Of a stretch of 64,000 nt of DNA, positions 11,001 to 23,694 are shown one piece after another. The notes beneath the pieces are model-generated. The model did no database searches. It saw only the letters and a list, made by a program, of their open reading frames with translations, and was not told the origin of the DNA. A program made the translations under genes and the position numbers. Within the stretch, counting starts at the first letter, position 1; every line of letters starts with the position of its first letter. Origin of the DNA: Mesostigma viride (Eukaryota > Streptophyta > Mesostigmatophyceae > Mesostigmatales > Mesostigmataceae); assembly GCA_009746045.1 (NCBI GenBank), contig RPFO01000127.1:2005061-2069060 (forward strand), read 5' to 3'.

Positions 11001-14000
11001 CATCATCTTTCGTCTTCCTCGAGCCAACTGACTCGAACACACAGAGGAAGCATCGAAGCGAATGACCTGCGACGGGTAGCCGCCAGTGTCACCTCCCTCG
11101 CACATCAAGGAGCAGTCAAGTCAGCCTACCCACATGCGCCCCCTACTTCTCCGACATGTGGGTGAAAGGAAAAAAAATGGGGGCCAACTTCCCCTCCGCA
11201 CGCACACAAAGGCACGCCTAGGGTGCTGCTGCCACCCACGGTAATGGACAGCGCAGCTGCTGGCAGCCATGCTGGCATGATGGGGGGGCATGGAACAGGT
11301 GAGGCCGCTAGGTTTTGCGCCACCCCTAAAGCGGTCATATCCCACAGCTCCCCAACAGGATATCTCCGAATGAATAAAAATATTCTATGGCCAATGAATA
11401 AAAAACTTCATCTCCCCAAAAGGATATCTCCCGTACGGGTTCCAGGCGAGACAGCTGGCGGCTGCGCCCCCGCTTCCTTCCAATCGCAGCACGCGCGCGT
11501 CTGAGAGACCCGTCGTGGGGTAGGACTCGGCGCGCGAGCCCCAGGGTGCCAGCCCCTCGGCTCCTTGGCCGGCGGCCGCGATGGTCCATAGAAAGGTCCC
11601 CTTGCTGTTGCCGCGGCGTGGGGCGGTTCGGCACACCGGGGGTGGGGTGTTGTGGCAGGGGAGCCATAGAACGGATAAAAATAAATTGCAGAGTCCCAAA
11701 GCAGCAGCCGCAACACGTGTGCGATACGCAGGCTGGGGCGCAAGAGGGCATGCAGCGGTTGGGGCTCTCCAGGACGGCCACACATTTCCACAGCACTGGC
11801 TAGAGTCCCAACCCATGAGAATCCTGTCCGTGCATGTCATCCAACAAGAGCAGACCTATCGGTGTGTTATCCACACACGTGGGGTCCTAACTACGTCTTT
11901 GGCCCACACACACACGCCCCGTCTTGGACCGATTCGCGCCATGGTGCCGGTGAGCGAGGGCAGGATCATGAAAGGTATCTGGAGGCCAGAGCGAGAGAGA
12001 TGTTGGTGGAATAACGGTCGAAAAGAAAGCCTTACCCCAGTTAACCCGTGCGTACCCCAGTTTACCCGTGCGTACCCCAGTTTACCCGTGCGAAACTTCC
12101 AAAGTTGGTTGGTGCACCCGACGCCGCCATTGTGGCGGGATAGCTTTAGTGGAAAAGTAAGAGCTCCACCACCCACCTTGGCTATTTCACAACCCAGTCT
12201 GATAACTCTGATATCAAACTTCACCACCTGGCCTAATCACGTCGCCCACATGGCCTAATACCAAAAAAGTTACTCCACCCAGCTCAATTACCGGCCGGCT
12301 GTGCCTCCATGGCCCACTAACTCCAACACATCTTGCACACTCCCAATTCCCTATACTCCCCACCGCCACATCCCACATCCCACATCCCACGACGGCTACC
12401 CCCCACCGCCACACCCCCATGCCCCACAGTTCCCACCGCAGCCCAAGACCTTGCTGCCACCACACCGCACAGCAGTGCCCCGCGTGCTTATAACGGAAAA
12501 AAATAATTACTGTAGCGGTACTAATTACTGGTGGTATGATATCATCTCATGGTGCCCACCTGGTGCCCACCGCGAGGGTTCCGCTGGCGCACGGCCGCCA
12601 CGCGAGGGACAGCACGGGCGCAGGGAACGTGCGGACGAGCTCCTGCGGGTCGGCGACGCCCGCTGCTGGCGAACGCAACGCACCCACGGCGAACGTAGGC
12701 ACAGCGGGAAGGATAGAAGACAAGGGCAATGACAACGGGCAACGTGAGGGGTAGAAGACGACTCCGATGGGGGGACAAGGGGCGAGGGGTTAAGACAGGG
12801 CAGCGCCTTGTGACATGGAAGCGTGACAGGGGCATCGGACAAGGCAGCCATGGGCGATACGCATGGCGACGAAACTAGACGATGATGCCAGGGGGGACCA
12901 ACCAAAGGGCCGACGTATGTGATGCATGGGAACGAGTTCACGAACTGTGACAGCATGACATGCAAGAGGCGTGGCGCGTGACGAGGGCAAGCTTTGGCTC
13001 TGCTTGTTGACCCGCAAACATATGGTATGTTTGTCTCATTGAGATGATATGGGATGGCCACGCAGTTTCCCACCCGCACCAAGTTGCATGATGCAGGTTT
13101 AAGGCCATGTGCGCACAGCACAGGCTTTCTAAAACTCTTGCCCTGTGCAGTGCAGCCAAGCATGCCAAGCATGCCAAGGGCCGGCCAGACGGGACCGAAG
13201 TGCTCGGACAGCGCTAGGACAGGCCAGCATCCGATCATCGCACGAAGACCAACCAGACTAGGACGCATGCGCCCAGGCTAGCTGGCAACACAAGCCGCAA
13301 AATGCAGACACGCCGACGGCTCGAACCCACCCATGCTAATATGCCAGTCAACGCTGGTAAGGGGTCTAACCGCTGGAGCTGTAATGCGGGGGCAGTGTGA
13401 CAGCTGACAGCAGGCCCTCTTCCCCCCCCCCACCCCCCAGTCTTAGCAACTCCCCTACCACCTTCCCCCCCACATGTCGCCGCCTCGCAACTTGGCGACA
13501 CCATCTGGCGCTCAAGTGTACAAATATACCCGATAGCTCTGCCTCGCTCGTGTGTCGGTTTGCCAGCATCAGGCGCTCAACTCTCGGCGCTGCGGCGTAG
13601 CTGAACACGTGCACCTGGCACTGGTCATCAGCGACTGCCAACGTCTCGCGGCGCGGATGCCAGGACAAACACTTGACGGGGCCTTGGGTGGCCACCTGAC
13701 AACGGGAATGGCCATGGGGCAGGCACACCACGACATGGGAACGCACGTCACGTCACGCAAGGCACATGCCGCGGCATGCTGGCACGTGTGGCATCATGCA
13801 GGCACACATCACATGATGGCATGCAGGCACATGGAACCGTACTGGAAACAGGCGGCCGAGGGGGATCCGAAGGCCAAAGGGCAGACCCCGTTATGTGTAT
13901 CGGCTGACCATCACCAAATTCACGCCACCCAACTCTCTATTACGGGCAGTGACCATCATAGCTCCTGAGTACCGCCTCCGCCCCTCTGATGACCTGTCCG

Positions 14001-15957
14001 GTGACAGCAGGAGTAGAGTGAGTAGAGCGAACCTCAAACAGCCTGTTCTTGTCAGCGGAACCAGAGTGGACCTCCAAGGACTGCTCTGTATATAGTACAG
14101 TGCTCTGTATATAGTCCAGTGCTCTGTATATAGTCCAGTGCTCTGTATATAGTCCAGTGCTCTGTATATAGTACAGTGCTCTGTATATAGTACAGTGCTC
14201 TGTATATAGTACAGTGCTCTGTATATAGTACAGTGCTCTGTATCGTTTGACCTTATCCTATCAGCAGAACAACAGGGGAGCTCCCACCCTCAAACCGCCT
14301 GCTGTCATGGGCTGGTCAAGCAGACTGGGCGGTGCAGAAGCTTGATGAACGGAAGCCAAACGATGGGCCCTGATCATCAACTATATAACCGTGACAGCAC
14401 CCAGGCAGGCAGGGACCACGGTGTCTAACGGTCTGGCTCAACCGTTCCATTGAGCAAGCGCTGTGCACAAGGGGCAACGCAGCCCCAGATCTTCAACATG
14501 CACATACAATCACGTGGGGGGGGGGCTGGAGTCCTAAATCCATGGCCACCCTGCACATGCCGCATGCAATGTGTGTATAACGCACGGCATGCAACTCGCA
14601 CCAACAAAGTGGCTGACAATGTGCCACGAGTGCAGTAGCGTGCCCGGGTGGCCGGTGCGCGATGAATGATTGCAGATGCAGCAGCATGTCCATCCATTTG
14701 AATGGCACGGTTGACATATCCTACCCATCGGCACCCTAGCCAAGGGTAGCATAAGTTTCGGGCCTCAGTTCTATAATGCTAGCGCAGAGCGTACCTGTTC
14801 GCCTCCCGCATGGCTGGCATCCGCGTGGGCGCGCCAGCTGTCAGGGCATACCGCCCCCAACCCGATGGCATCCGCAAGGGAAGCTACCCGCGAGGCGGCC
14901 CACCCCGCTACCCCCGTGGTTGCGGCACCAGCATTATTGGCTACGTGGCCACGGTGGGACAAGGAGCCATTGGGCTCCCACAGCGCGGCATGTGGCGCCA
15001 CCTGGCACGCTGACGTCACCATGACATCAGGGTACCGCGATCCCTGCAGCGTGTGGTGGCAATGCAGGTGGCCCGCCACGCATGCAGCAATGCAATAACC
15101 GAGGGGATGATCACAGGGACGCAACCAACCTGAGAGGGATTCAGGTGGGGTGAATGAGGCCAACTGCCTAGCCAACAGAGGGGCTGCTGGTTTGTTTCTA
15201 ATTCCGCGGTTTGCCCCCACATGCTTTATCGCTCCAGCTGCGGTATTGTTCTAGCTACGGTTTCGCTCACCGGAATGAAATTAGCTGAATGAAATTCACT
15301 AAATGTAATAATCTGCCAGCACCGTACGCACTGGCAAACGGCACGGAGGCGGCGGTGCCCGTGACAGGTGGCGGCAGGACACGGAAGCCGTGTGCTGGTG
15401 CCACCTGTGTTGGATGTGCGCACGCGCATCCTGCTGTCACTGCACCTGGTGGTAGGACAAATATGTTATAGATGCCACTTATCATCTGCTGTGTATAGAG
15501 GCATGACAGATGCAAGCTGTCGCCTACTATGTGAGGATACCAGTTCTGGTTGACACTTGCTTGCCTGGATGTGCCAAAACTGGTTCACCTCCGCGGATGA
15601 AACCTTTTCAACCCCCTCATGCTCTAGCGGTACAGGGCAAGCACTCCAACGGGATGCCGAACATATCAACCACTGGACAGGGAACCAATCCCTCATGACG
15701 CGCCCAGCGCAACCACTCTTGAATGTGAACAAGGCAGCAGCTACCCACAAACACCGAGGACGCATGTGTGCGAACCCCATGGCTGGTTTCCCAAAATAGT
15801 GGCGCACCTTAACGGAGGCCAGGCGGTCCCAGTTGGGGTCGTCCTCGCGGGTCGCCGTCACTGGGCAGGGCACCGGGATGAGGACGGTGGGGTTGCAGCA
15901 GGCAGCAGACAAGGGCATGAAGTAGGTGGGGTTGGTGTTGCAGCAGGCAGCAGACAA
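5059..15957 (-). CDS. AAAS: Nucleoporin ALADIN (WD-repeat protein), 13 exons
   Basis: Exons, with matching phases throughout: 15957-15808 (start uncertain), 15001-14795, 13695-13582, 12642-12560, 11604-11437, 10463-10402, 9896-9809, 8987-8912, 7777-7678, 6875-6818, 6125-5838, 5395-5311, 5115-5059 (stop). The product is about 511 residues; human ALADIN has 546. Diagnostic strings in ALADIN order are CLSWHPRRETLAVADD, LSLAWRPCASGTLAVG, NVTVWDVSTG, LLRWSPTDDYLWCA, CFQIWETARWTHEKW, QAAWAPSGRALFIGLG, SAWDALGDRLAIVLR, THMEFHPNRPRGALLCV and the C-terminal AWSTGCVSVYPLYY. ALADIN is a scaffold beta-propeller of the nuclear pore complex. The exon at 6125-5838 carries a Gly/Asp-rich insertion. The first exon contains a duplicated PLSAACCN-type stretch and is the weakest part of the model; an upstream or alternative first exon is possible. 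The minisatellites described separately all lie in its introns. Confidence 0.8.
6192..6592. repeat. 36-bp minisatellite, 11 copies, ALADIN intron
   Basis: The unit contains AGGTAGGAATAGTCAGGGGC plus a G-rich half, and copies are almost identical (one G-to-C variant). Because 36 is divisible by three, every frame stays open and gives spurious repetitive proteins. It lies between exons 6875-6818 and 6125-5838. Confidence 0.95.
7909..8645. repeat. 32-bp minisatellite, about 23 copies, ALADIN intron
   Basis: The unit is built from ACCTGCAAGACAGAGCC plus ACTCACGTCTCCTAC, with a mixture of GCCACTC and GCCTCTC variants and one variant near 8250. It fills most of the intron between exons 8987-8912 and 7777-7678. 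The long plus-strand frames across it are artefacts of the array. Confidence 0.95.
9000..9125. repeat. 54-bp tandem repeat, about 2.3 copies, ALADIN intron
   Basis: ACCAACAGAGTAGAGTGCGC is followed by AGAAGAGTATGCGCACACGA and a short linker; this is repeated at a period of 54 and a partial third copy starts near 9106. It lies directly upstream (in gene sense) of the exon at 8987-8912. Confidence 0.85.
10514..10582. repeat. 17-bp tandem repeat, four copies, ALADIN intron
   Basis: CATGGCAGGACACCAAG is repeated head to tail between the exons at 11604-11437 and 10463-10402. Confidence 0.85.
12040..12092. repeat. 20-bp tandem repeat, about 2.6 copies, ALADIN intron
   Basis: CCCCAGTTTACCCGTGCGTA is repeated with one T/A change, in the intron between exons 12642-12560 and 11604-11437. 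Confidence 0.75.
14082..14243. repeat. 19-bp tandem repeat, about 8.5 copies, ALADIN intron
   Basis: TGCTCTGTATATAGTACAG is repeated; three units in the first half carry GTCCAG instead of GTACAG. It lies between the exons at 15001-14795 and 13695-13582. Confidence 0.9.
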
Positions 15958-18158
15958 CGGCAGGTCATCAGGGCGCAGTGATGCATGTGTGGGGACGAGT
16001 CAGGGAAGCGACAGTGATGATGACTGGGTAACTACTAAGGAGGTAGACGTCCAGGATCGACCAAAAACTACGCACGTGGCTGCACATTACATGTAAAGAG
16101 GCCACGGCGTAGGTCCATGTGGACCGCTGCCCAAATTGTGGCTTGGTGAAACCGAACTTGCCGTAATTATTGTTCATGTGGACCTAATTAATCGGAACAA
16201 TTAAATCTAATAAGCAAAGCGTCCTTGCGCCATGCCACGGTGTCCTTCACTTCTAGATATAAAACAATGTCAACTTACGCAGTTGACAATGAAGCTCGCA
16301 TATTGTCCGCTCCCCTTCTTTCGGAAAGTGGCTCATTTTGCAGAAGTTTGCCACGCCAATGGCAAATCGATAGCCCGACGCTAAAGCAAGACGTAGGAGC
16401 TCAAATTTTACGTGGATATGTAGCTGGAATTCTATTTAGTCATTGTGATAGCCGGCTTGCATGGGGCAGTAAATAACCTTGGCTAAACAGAGTCGATATG
16501 TGGTAACGTTGTATTGACATATGTTTGTTGTCAGCTCGTGAGCACAGAAGCTTACGCGTCTGGCTTCCCAAACGTTCACGAGGGACGGCTCACAGCATGC
16601 CCTTAAGACTGCGGATAGTATGCCCTGCCAATAGCCTCAGCTACATGCAAGCGAATGTTCTGCGGAAAACGCTGCATCAAAGTGCAACACTGTCCGCCAT
16701 AGTAGAGCTGGTTCCAGTCTTCTCAAAAAAGTAGGCTCATGGTATATTAGTAGTTTATTGGCAGGTGAACCCTTGTGCAATACAGTAGAGTATGTCGGTA
16801 ATCACTGCTGCGTTTGCAACGTCTGTGTACACTGCAGAAATAATAATGGCAAGGCTGGAACAGGGTGTGGAAAACAGAAAGCTGGCGGGAACCGCGCGTG
16901 AAACAAACGTTACTTCTCCTTTCTTCTGCTGCCTCACGTCCAACCGCCGCGGGCGGCTGCTCGGGGCCCATGCCGGGGGTGACGCGATGCTGGCATCATG
17001 CACGCGCTGGCAGTCGCGCACCCCAAAAGTTGTGCGTCACGTCGAGCCAAAAATATATTAAGCCAAGGACCCTACAGTAGCTGCCTGGGAGCGGCATCAC
17101 AGCTGCAGCGGCCTGCGGGCTACTGTACTGTACAGTTGTTGTTGTTGTTGTTGTTGTGTCCCACGCCGCACATGGGCGCAGAGAATCTGCGGGCTACAGT
17201 ACTGTACTTAGTATGTTAGTTAGTTAGTTTACTAACTAACGTCTTGTATAGACTCTCTGCGGCCCATGTGCGGCATAGGAACCAACTGAACTGAACTGAA
17301 CTGAACTGAACTGAACTGAACTGAACTGAACTGAACTGAACTCTGTACACATAACTATGAACACACACACACACGTATAGCACTCCCAGCTTTATTAAGA
17401 TCTTGAAACCCTGAATTCGTGAAATTCAGTTTTTTAAGATCGCAGGGCTGGTTTTGGCAAATCTTGTAGTAGGTACCAGGATCTCATTAGTAGGTACAAA
17501 TGATCTGGTCAGTGGTACGTTCAGGTCCAACAGCTCTCAACTTCACGACTATCAGCCATGGATTCAATTTCATGGTTAAATTCGTTGGCCGGACCCCCAC
17601 TGAGGCGTGTGGGAGGGATTGTTGTTGTTGTTGGCCCTGGGCACATGGGCAGCAGAGAATCTATAGATAGTGGCCGAGGGCCGGATATATGGGGGGGATG
17701 TTTGGCAGCATATTCTCGGCCGCCTGCACTCGATATTTTCCAAATATCTTGCCCCCAAGTCCAACATCTCTGTGATCTGGGCTGCCGTTCACCCTGGGAG
17801 GCCCCGGCACAAGAAACTCAGTTTCTTCTCGCTTTTCTCTGTACAGTACACGGGCTGATGCCGTCAGCGCGCCTTCGTGCAGGGTCATGTTGATCCCACC
17901 TGGCTTCGGCCATGCTTGCCAATTATTAACACAGCGGCCCGAGCATCGCGGTCACCAAATTGGCGCGCCTCCGCGTCTTCGCCTGTCGTCCCACGTCCTC
18001 CGCGTCTTCGCCTGTCGTCCCACGTTCGCGCCTCAAAAGCCCCAACCCCAGCACATAGCGGGGCCTTCGTTATCATAGTGCCGTCGTCATCAGCACGACC
18101 TTGTGCCTTCCTCTCACAGCTTGTTTGGCCCCTTTGTTGCGAAAGTAGCCATCCGAAT
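15958..18158. other. Divergent spacer between the ALADIN and VDAC genes
   Basis: The two genes are transcribed away from each other, so both promoters should lie here. I recognise no coding region; frames at 16225-16476 and 16525-16734 lack familiar motifs. The stretch 17130-17380 is rich in simple repeats and a long hairpin, listed separately. No TATA box could be assigned with confidence. Confidence 0.5.
17131..17375. repeat. Cluster of microsatellites and an inverted repeat upstream of VDAC
   Basis: In order: (GTT)n at 17137-17157; one arm of an imperfect inverted repeat (GCCGCACATGGGCGCAGAGA) near 17165-17187; a GTTAGTTAGT / ACTAACTAAC palindrome at 17216-17241; the second arm (CTCTGCGGCCCATGTGCGGC) near 17252-17274; (AACTG)n at 17280-17341; and (AC)n at 17362-17375. 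The arms differ by about two positions and could form a long hairpin. Confidence 0.8.
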
Positions 18159-21100
18159 ATGTCGAACAAGTCGGGAAAGGCGTCTAAGCCTGTGTGCTCT
18201 TATAAGGACATTGCCAAGAACATTAATGGTACGAATTTTCTCATGGCTTGCCACGATGCGACCTAGGAATAGCGTGAGCCCGATGTCACGCGACAGCTGC
18301 ACACTGCAGGATAGCCTGTTTTTGTGGTTCATCACCTTTTTAGTTCAGCCCAAGCTACCAGCTCTTGCGCTGGTTACGCGTACTACAAGTTGGTGGATGT
18401 CACCTGTTGGAAAAATATCTGAGGAATCCCGCCTGCTGGGCACGGATGCGAAGCCGTGGAGAATAGGCTTGAACAAGCATCTTCCAAGTTACTAACGTCC
18501 CATCCCAATATTCTTCTCCTGGCACTTTTCCTGCGATAACCTCGCAGATTTGTTGTACAAGGACTTCACAAGCGAGACTAAAATCAGCGCTACAACTGTC
18601 ACTAAAACCGGACTCGTACGTTGGCATCGCTGCTTGCATGCTTCTTTTCAGATTGTTTTATTACCGTGCCTTTCAATGTTTCCTTGGCAGTGGCAACAAT
18701 GCTAGCTTCGTTCAGCAGCCTGCACGTCCACGCTTGTGCAGCTACCTTCTACAGGAATTGCAAGTTATGCTAGTACGTGCACGTTCGGGCCATCAAATAA
18801 GCACGTATTGGACGGAAGGCTTGCAAATAGGCACATGTTTTGTATACCTGCACACTGTTGCTTGGGGAGCTTGATGCCTACTTCCATCTGGTGGACATGC
18901 AAGTGCTGCAGGGTGCCCAGCCATCTCTTGCCCAGCCTCTTGGCCCCCGTTGCTGCGCTAGGGGTGACGGTTGTTACTGGCAGGCCAGCATGTGGCGCCA
19001 TCCTGTGCGTGGTTGCCCTCTCTTCATTTTTCATTTCCCCCCCCCCCCCGGGGTTTTGCACAGCCTCTGCAGTTTCCTTGAGTTGTCTGTTATCACTCAT
19101 CACCTTTATTTTTTTGCGTTTTGCTTCTACCCTGTCCCCCTTGGCCGCTGTGACGCCTGTCTTGTGTTGCCCTCTTCCTCCTTGCCCCTGGCTGCGTGCG
19201 GCAGAATGTGGCGCTTAACGCGAGTGGTGCGACCCAGATCGCGGAACTATGCGACATCAAGAGCGAGTTCAAGACGGGCGCGATCAAAACGGAGCTCAAG
19301 CTGGACACCAAGAACCGGGTAGGTTGATATGGGCGAATGGGTTGGTGTATGCTAGCAAGGCGCCAAGTGCCGGGTATGTGTCATGGAGGGGTTGTTGCAG
19401 GTACACTAGCTGGACACACCCAAAACCCAGAGCCGGATAGGAAGGGGGGGGGGGGGGGGGGGGCAGTAGCAAGACAAAAAGAAGCGGGTTCGTAAAGGGT
19501 TTGTGCAGACCTCTACTGTGGGAGTATGAAATCGCCCTGGGAAGATATTTGTGGATATGGTAAATAGGGTGATGCACATTTGTCAGGAAGCGTGCCCCAG
19601 TTTTTGTGTAACGATCAGACCCCAGCAATTCAGCCTCATGGTACCCTACATGGACTCCATGAATGCACCCCCCCCCCCCTCCCCCCTGCGATTGCATTTT
19701 AAAGGAGGCGCCCTGAGGGATAAGCCAGACACCAATCAGCATGGCAGGCATGACCCATGGGCAGTTGCTGACCCATGGAAATCGGAGTTGGGCCCGGTTG
19801 AATTTGCAGATCCCTTCCACCCCTTCCACCCCTTTTTAAGAAAGTGAAACCGTTAGCACGCCTGCCCCCATGCAATGGGAAGTGTTGGCTGCGTTCCTGC
19901 GGACGCGTGGAGGGTCTGGTGTGTGGCTTTAGGAATCAGTGTGGAATCTCTAGAATACCCCCCTGGAGGTTATTTTGTTACCACATGCGTCCAGCCTCGG
20001 TTAACACAGCAGCTGCCAGTTGTCACGACGTGGGCATGAGTGGGGAGGCATGTGGGGAGGCGCGTGGGGAGGCATGTTCTCTACTCGGCCCATATCATGG
20101 TGTTGGCAGTTGCGGCCATTATTTGCTGGACTTGGCCGCAGTGGTTATGGATGAGGGCAACGGCAGTGGGCCTCCCGCGCTCTTGTTGTTTGCCCGAGGG
20201 CCTGTGGCTAGCTTTACTTCTAGTCCAGGGGCACGCTTCACAGCACGAGTATCCAAGTGCGTGTGGTGAGAGCCTCCTGGGCTTCCAGGACCTGCCAGCG
20301 ACTCATGTGGTAACATTTTTAGCTGCCTGTTGGACCGTGCTGTCTGCTCCGCAAGGCTCGGAGCGCCGCCTACCAGCCTGTATGGTAGGCCCTGGCGCAT
20401 GCGATGTGCCAGCCCCCCTCTAGCGCGGGGTGGCTTCTCATCACCTGTGTACGCCATCGCCGTATAGCGACCCCTCATGGGTAATAGACCCCCCCATGGT
20501 GTGGTTGGCTTCTCGTGCGTTGTGTTATGCTGCTGCTGTACTGCTGCTGCCCACTCCCTCCCTCGGTGCTTCGGCCTCTGTTAGTCCCGGTCTGCCCGCC
20601 GGTATGGTCACCACTGCTGATACCGATGTCCCACCCTTGTCGTTGTTGTCACCCTTCTGCCTTCTCTCCTCTCCCCCCACCAGCTGACGGCGCTGGTGAC
20701 GTATGAGGACCTGTTCCCGGGGCTCAAGGTGATGGCCAGCACCGCCGTGCCAGTTGCCAAGACGCCCAAGGTGCGTGCGGTAGCAGTCTAGTGTTTCTAT
20801 TTGGCCTGTTTTAGTGTCCACGCTTGGTGACGCGGGTGGTGTATCTTTCCCTGTGCAGCATTTCATGCCCCCATGCCTGCGGCATGGTTCGTGAGGCAGC
20901 CATGTGCCGGGTGGTAGTTTAAAACCAGGTCAACACAGGCAGGTGTGGGTACCTTTGCTTGTGGGTGCAGGGTTGTCTCCTTGACCTTTGCTTGTGGGTG
21001 CAGGGTTGAATCTGACGACAGCTTGTCGGGTCCTGGGCTGGGCATCGATCTCCATCGCAGCAGCTGCATCGGGACACCTTTGCCCATTCCCTAGCTCGCC

Positions 21101-22861
21101 ACGTGCGTGGGTGTGGCGATGGCAGGGCCACACCATGGGATGCCACCCTCGTGCGCACCTGCTAAGGCAGTTCATATTTAGCCAGCATCGGAATTTTTCA
21201 CCTGGAGATGACCAGCGCTGCGATGGAACATAGCCTCCCAGATGTGGTCGGTGGGGGCCGGCAGGGGTCTCGGTGTGGCATTTCGCGGGGGGCCAAGTAC
21301 AAGAATAGAGCGCGAGGGTGAACGATGCACAGGCATGGACAGTGCAAGAATAGAGTGCGAGGGTGAGCGATGCACAGGCATGGACCGTGCAAGAATAGAG
21401 CGCGAGGGTGAGCGATGCACAGGCATGGACAGTGCAAGAATAGAGCGCGAGGGTGAGCGATACACAGGCATGGACATATATTGAATACTGCGTGTACTAG
21501 ACGTGTATTGTCTGTGTATTGGATGTGTACTAGATGTGTACTAGACGTGTATTGGATGTGTATTGGATGTGTACTAGATGTGTATTGGATGTGTATTGGA
21601 TGTGTGTTGGATGTGTGTTGGATGTGTGTTGGATGTGTATTGGATGTGTATTGGATGTGTATTGGATGTGTATTGGATGTGTATTGGATGTGTGTTGGAT
21701 GTGTATTGGATGTGTATTACGTGGCGTCCTCTCACCCCGGCCTCTACACGTCTGGTTGCGCTGCTGCTGCTTCTTGTCATTGACCCCGACCACGCCCTCT
21801 GCTCCCCCTTCAAACACATGTGAACACACACACACACACACACACAATTGCACTGTGCAGCTGGAGATTGTGTACAAGATGTGCGACTATGCCCAGATGG
21901 GTGCGACCGCGTCAGGCATCAACGCGGCCCCGGCCCTCGAGTCCTCCCTCACCGTGGGCCTCTTGGACAAGCTCACGCTCGGAGGGGAGGTGGGATACGA
22001 TACCGCCAAGGGCGCCGTCACAAAGTATAACGTGGCCGCCAGCTACGTGGAGAAGGACTCGGTCATCACCGTCGTCACGTGAGTATAGTGATCGTGACCG
22101 TGACTTTAATGACTCGGTTGTCACCGACGTCACGTGAGTATAGTAGCCATGACCTAAGCTATAGGGCTGAGTTGAGTGACCATGGGATATGACTTGAAAC
22201 ATGGGATGCTGCAAGGAATGGGACACGCTTCCTTTGGCACTGTGCCTCTTCAAGTGTGTAGTGGCCATGGCAGGTATTTTGGCGAGCTTGCAAGCGTTGT
22301 CATACTGCATGGAGGTAGTTTATGGTGATGATGTTGGTCAGCTAATGGGGTATGCTAATTTGCAGGCCAACCAGCTAGCATAAGCGGTGCCAATCTCGCC
22401 GGCAGGCTGAGAGGACAATATTTCAGAATGATAACTTCCTCCTTTCATTTAGAGGCGTTTGACCTGCTCCTTGTGCACACCAGTAGCATTGATCTGCTCC
22501 ACTGTTGACGCCATCCCCACGACTGCCTCCGCCCCTCTCTCCCTCTACTTCTTCTACCCACAGCGCGGACAAGCTGGACACGGTCAAGTTGGGTTTCCAC
22601 CAGGTGGTCAACGACACGATGACGGCCGGCGTGGAGCTGACCAAGAAGAGCAAGGGGGACATCTCGGTCACCGGCGGTCTGGCCTACGCGTACGACCGCG
22701 ACACCACGTACAAGGGCAAGGTCAGCAACGCGGGCACCCTCGGCCTGCTGGTGGCCACCCAGATCAACCCCAACGTGCGGCTCACGCTGTCCAGCGAGCT
22801 GGACAGCCGGCAGCTCGAGAAGGGCGGCAAGTACGGCTGGGCGCTCGCGCTCAAGGCGTAA
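18159..22861 (+). CDS. VDAC: Voltage-dependent anion channel (mitochondrial outer-membrane porin), six exons
   Basis: Exons 18159-18228, 18548-18615, 19205-19318, 20684-20770, 21861-22078 and 22564-22861 join in frame to a 284-residue protein, the usual VDAC length (about 275-285). Exon 1 gives an N-terminal helix region ending YKDIAKNIN; the junction with exon 2 makes DLLYKDF, the conserved VDAC N-terminal motif. Exon 4 has PGLKV, matching the GLK motif. Exons 5 and 6 give alternating beta strands and end GGKYGWALALKA, the typical eukaryotic porin C-terminus. The protein should form a 19-strand barrel that passes metabolites and ions across the outer membrane. All introns are GT-AG. The start was chosen because the ATG immediately precedes the conserved helix and is phase-compatible. 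The introns carry private tandem repeats and a 20-base G run at 19444-19463. Confidence 0.92.
21290..21479. repeat. 45-bp tandem repeat, about four copies, VDAC intron 4
   Basis: Units contain GTGCAAGAATAGAGCGCGAG, then GGTGAGCGATGCACAGGCAT and a 5-base link. The array lies between exons 4 and 5. Confidence 0.9.
21490..21720. repeat. 11-bp tandem repeat, about 20 copies, VDAC intron 4
   Basis: The unit is TGTGTATTGGA with TGTGTACTAGA and TGTGTGTTGGA variants. It directly follows the 45-bp array, separated by about 10 bp, so two unrelated arrays abut in one intron. Confidence 0.9.
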
Positions 22862-22914
22862 AACTTTGCAGCAGGAAGCTAAAACCTGCAGGCGTAAGGC
22901 TTTGCGTCATGATG

Positions 22915-22919
22915 TGTAA
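22915..22919 (+). promoter_or_regulatory. Candidate VDAC poly(A) signal TGTAA
   Basis: TGTAA lies 54 nt after the VDAC stop; a second copy occurs near 23040. This is the motif expected for chlorophyte 3' ends. Confidence 0.45.
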
Positions 22920-23690
22920 AACATGTGGGCGTAAGGCTTGCGTCAATGAGACATCAAACCTGCGGGAGCAGACGCAGGAGGGAGGGAGAAGTTGCGCGTA
23001 TGGTGGACAGTACAGGAGGAGGCATGTCGGTAACACAGGTTGTAAAAAGGTCCAACCATATATAGGGAGCATCGTAGCTTGCGCAAGGGCCAGCCATCGC
23101 CGTGTGCCGCCGCCTGCGTTGCCCCAGGCCATTCTGCTGGGGGTGAGCAGGGAGGGCAGGCGGATACCTGCATTTCTTATACATACTTGCCACCAGAGCT
23201 ACCCCGATTGGGTAGTATGAGGTAGTTAGTCGGCACAAACTCCATGCGCAATCGTCTGTTGGCGAGATTACTCCCAATGCTCAGTAGCAGCTGCAGGAGG
23301 GGGCAAGAGGTAGCCTCCTTTGAATGGCTTGCCATCCCAGGCATGTGCTTCGTTCCCGAGAAGTTGCTGTTTTCCAAAGGACATTGAATTCTTTAAAGTA
23401 TACTTGATTCCCATGTTCCTTTCAGGCCTTGAACTTTTGATAAGATCAAAACACAGGTGCCAGTTAGATCGTCTGTGCATCGGCATGCCATGCCAACGTG
23501 GACTGAAGTACACATGTCCAATATGAGAGGAAAGGGGGCGTGCTCGATCAGAATTAGCCACATGCCTGTACGTTCAGGAGCACCAACTTGCATACGTGTA
23601 GACGTGTCTTGTAGCGACGAAGAATGGTTGTGCACTTGACTTCGATATATATCAATCCTGCATGTATGTGTGCATGCATGTGCACAAGAC
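22920..23690. other. 3' flank of VDAC, no gene recognised
   Basis: Short frames only. The stretch leads into LINE endonuclease sequence. Confidence 0.5.
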
Positions 23691-23694
23691 GACA

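Noticed and set aside
21481-22082. 182-codon plus frame starting in CIGCVLDVYWM repeats
   Set aside because: It is read-through from the 11-bp array into VDAC exon 5; the splice acceptor at 21860 sets the true exon start.
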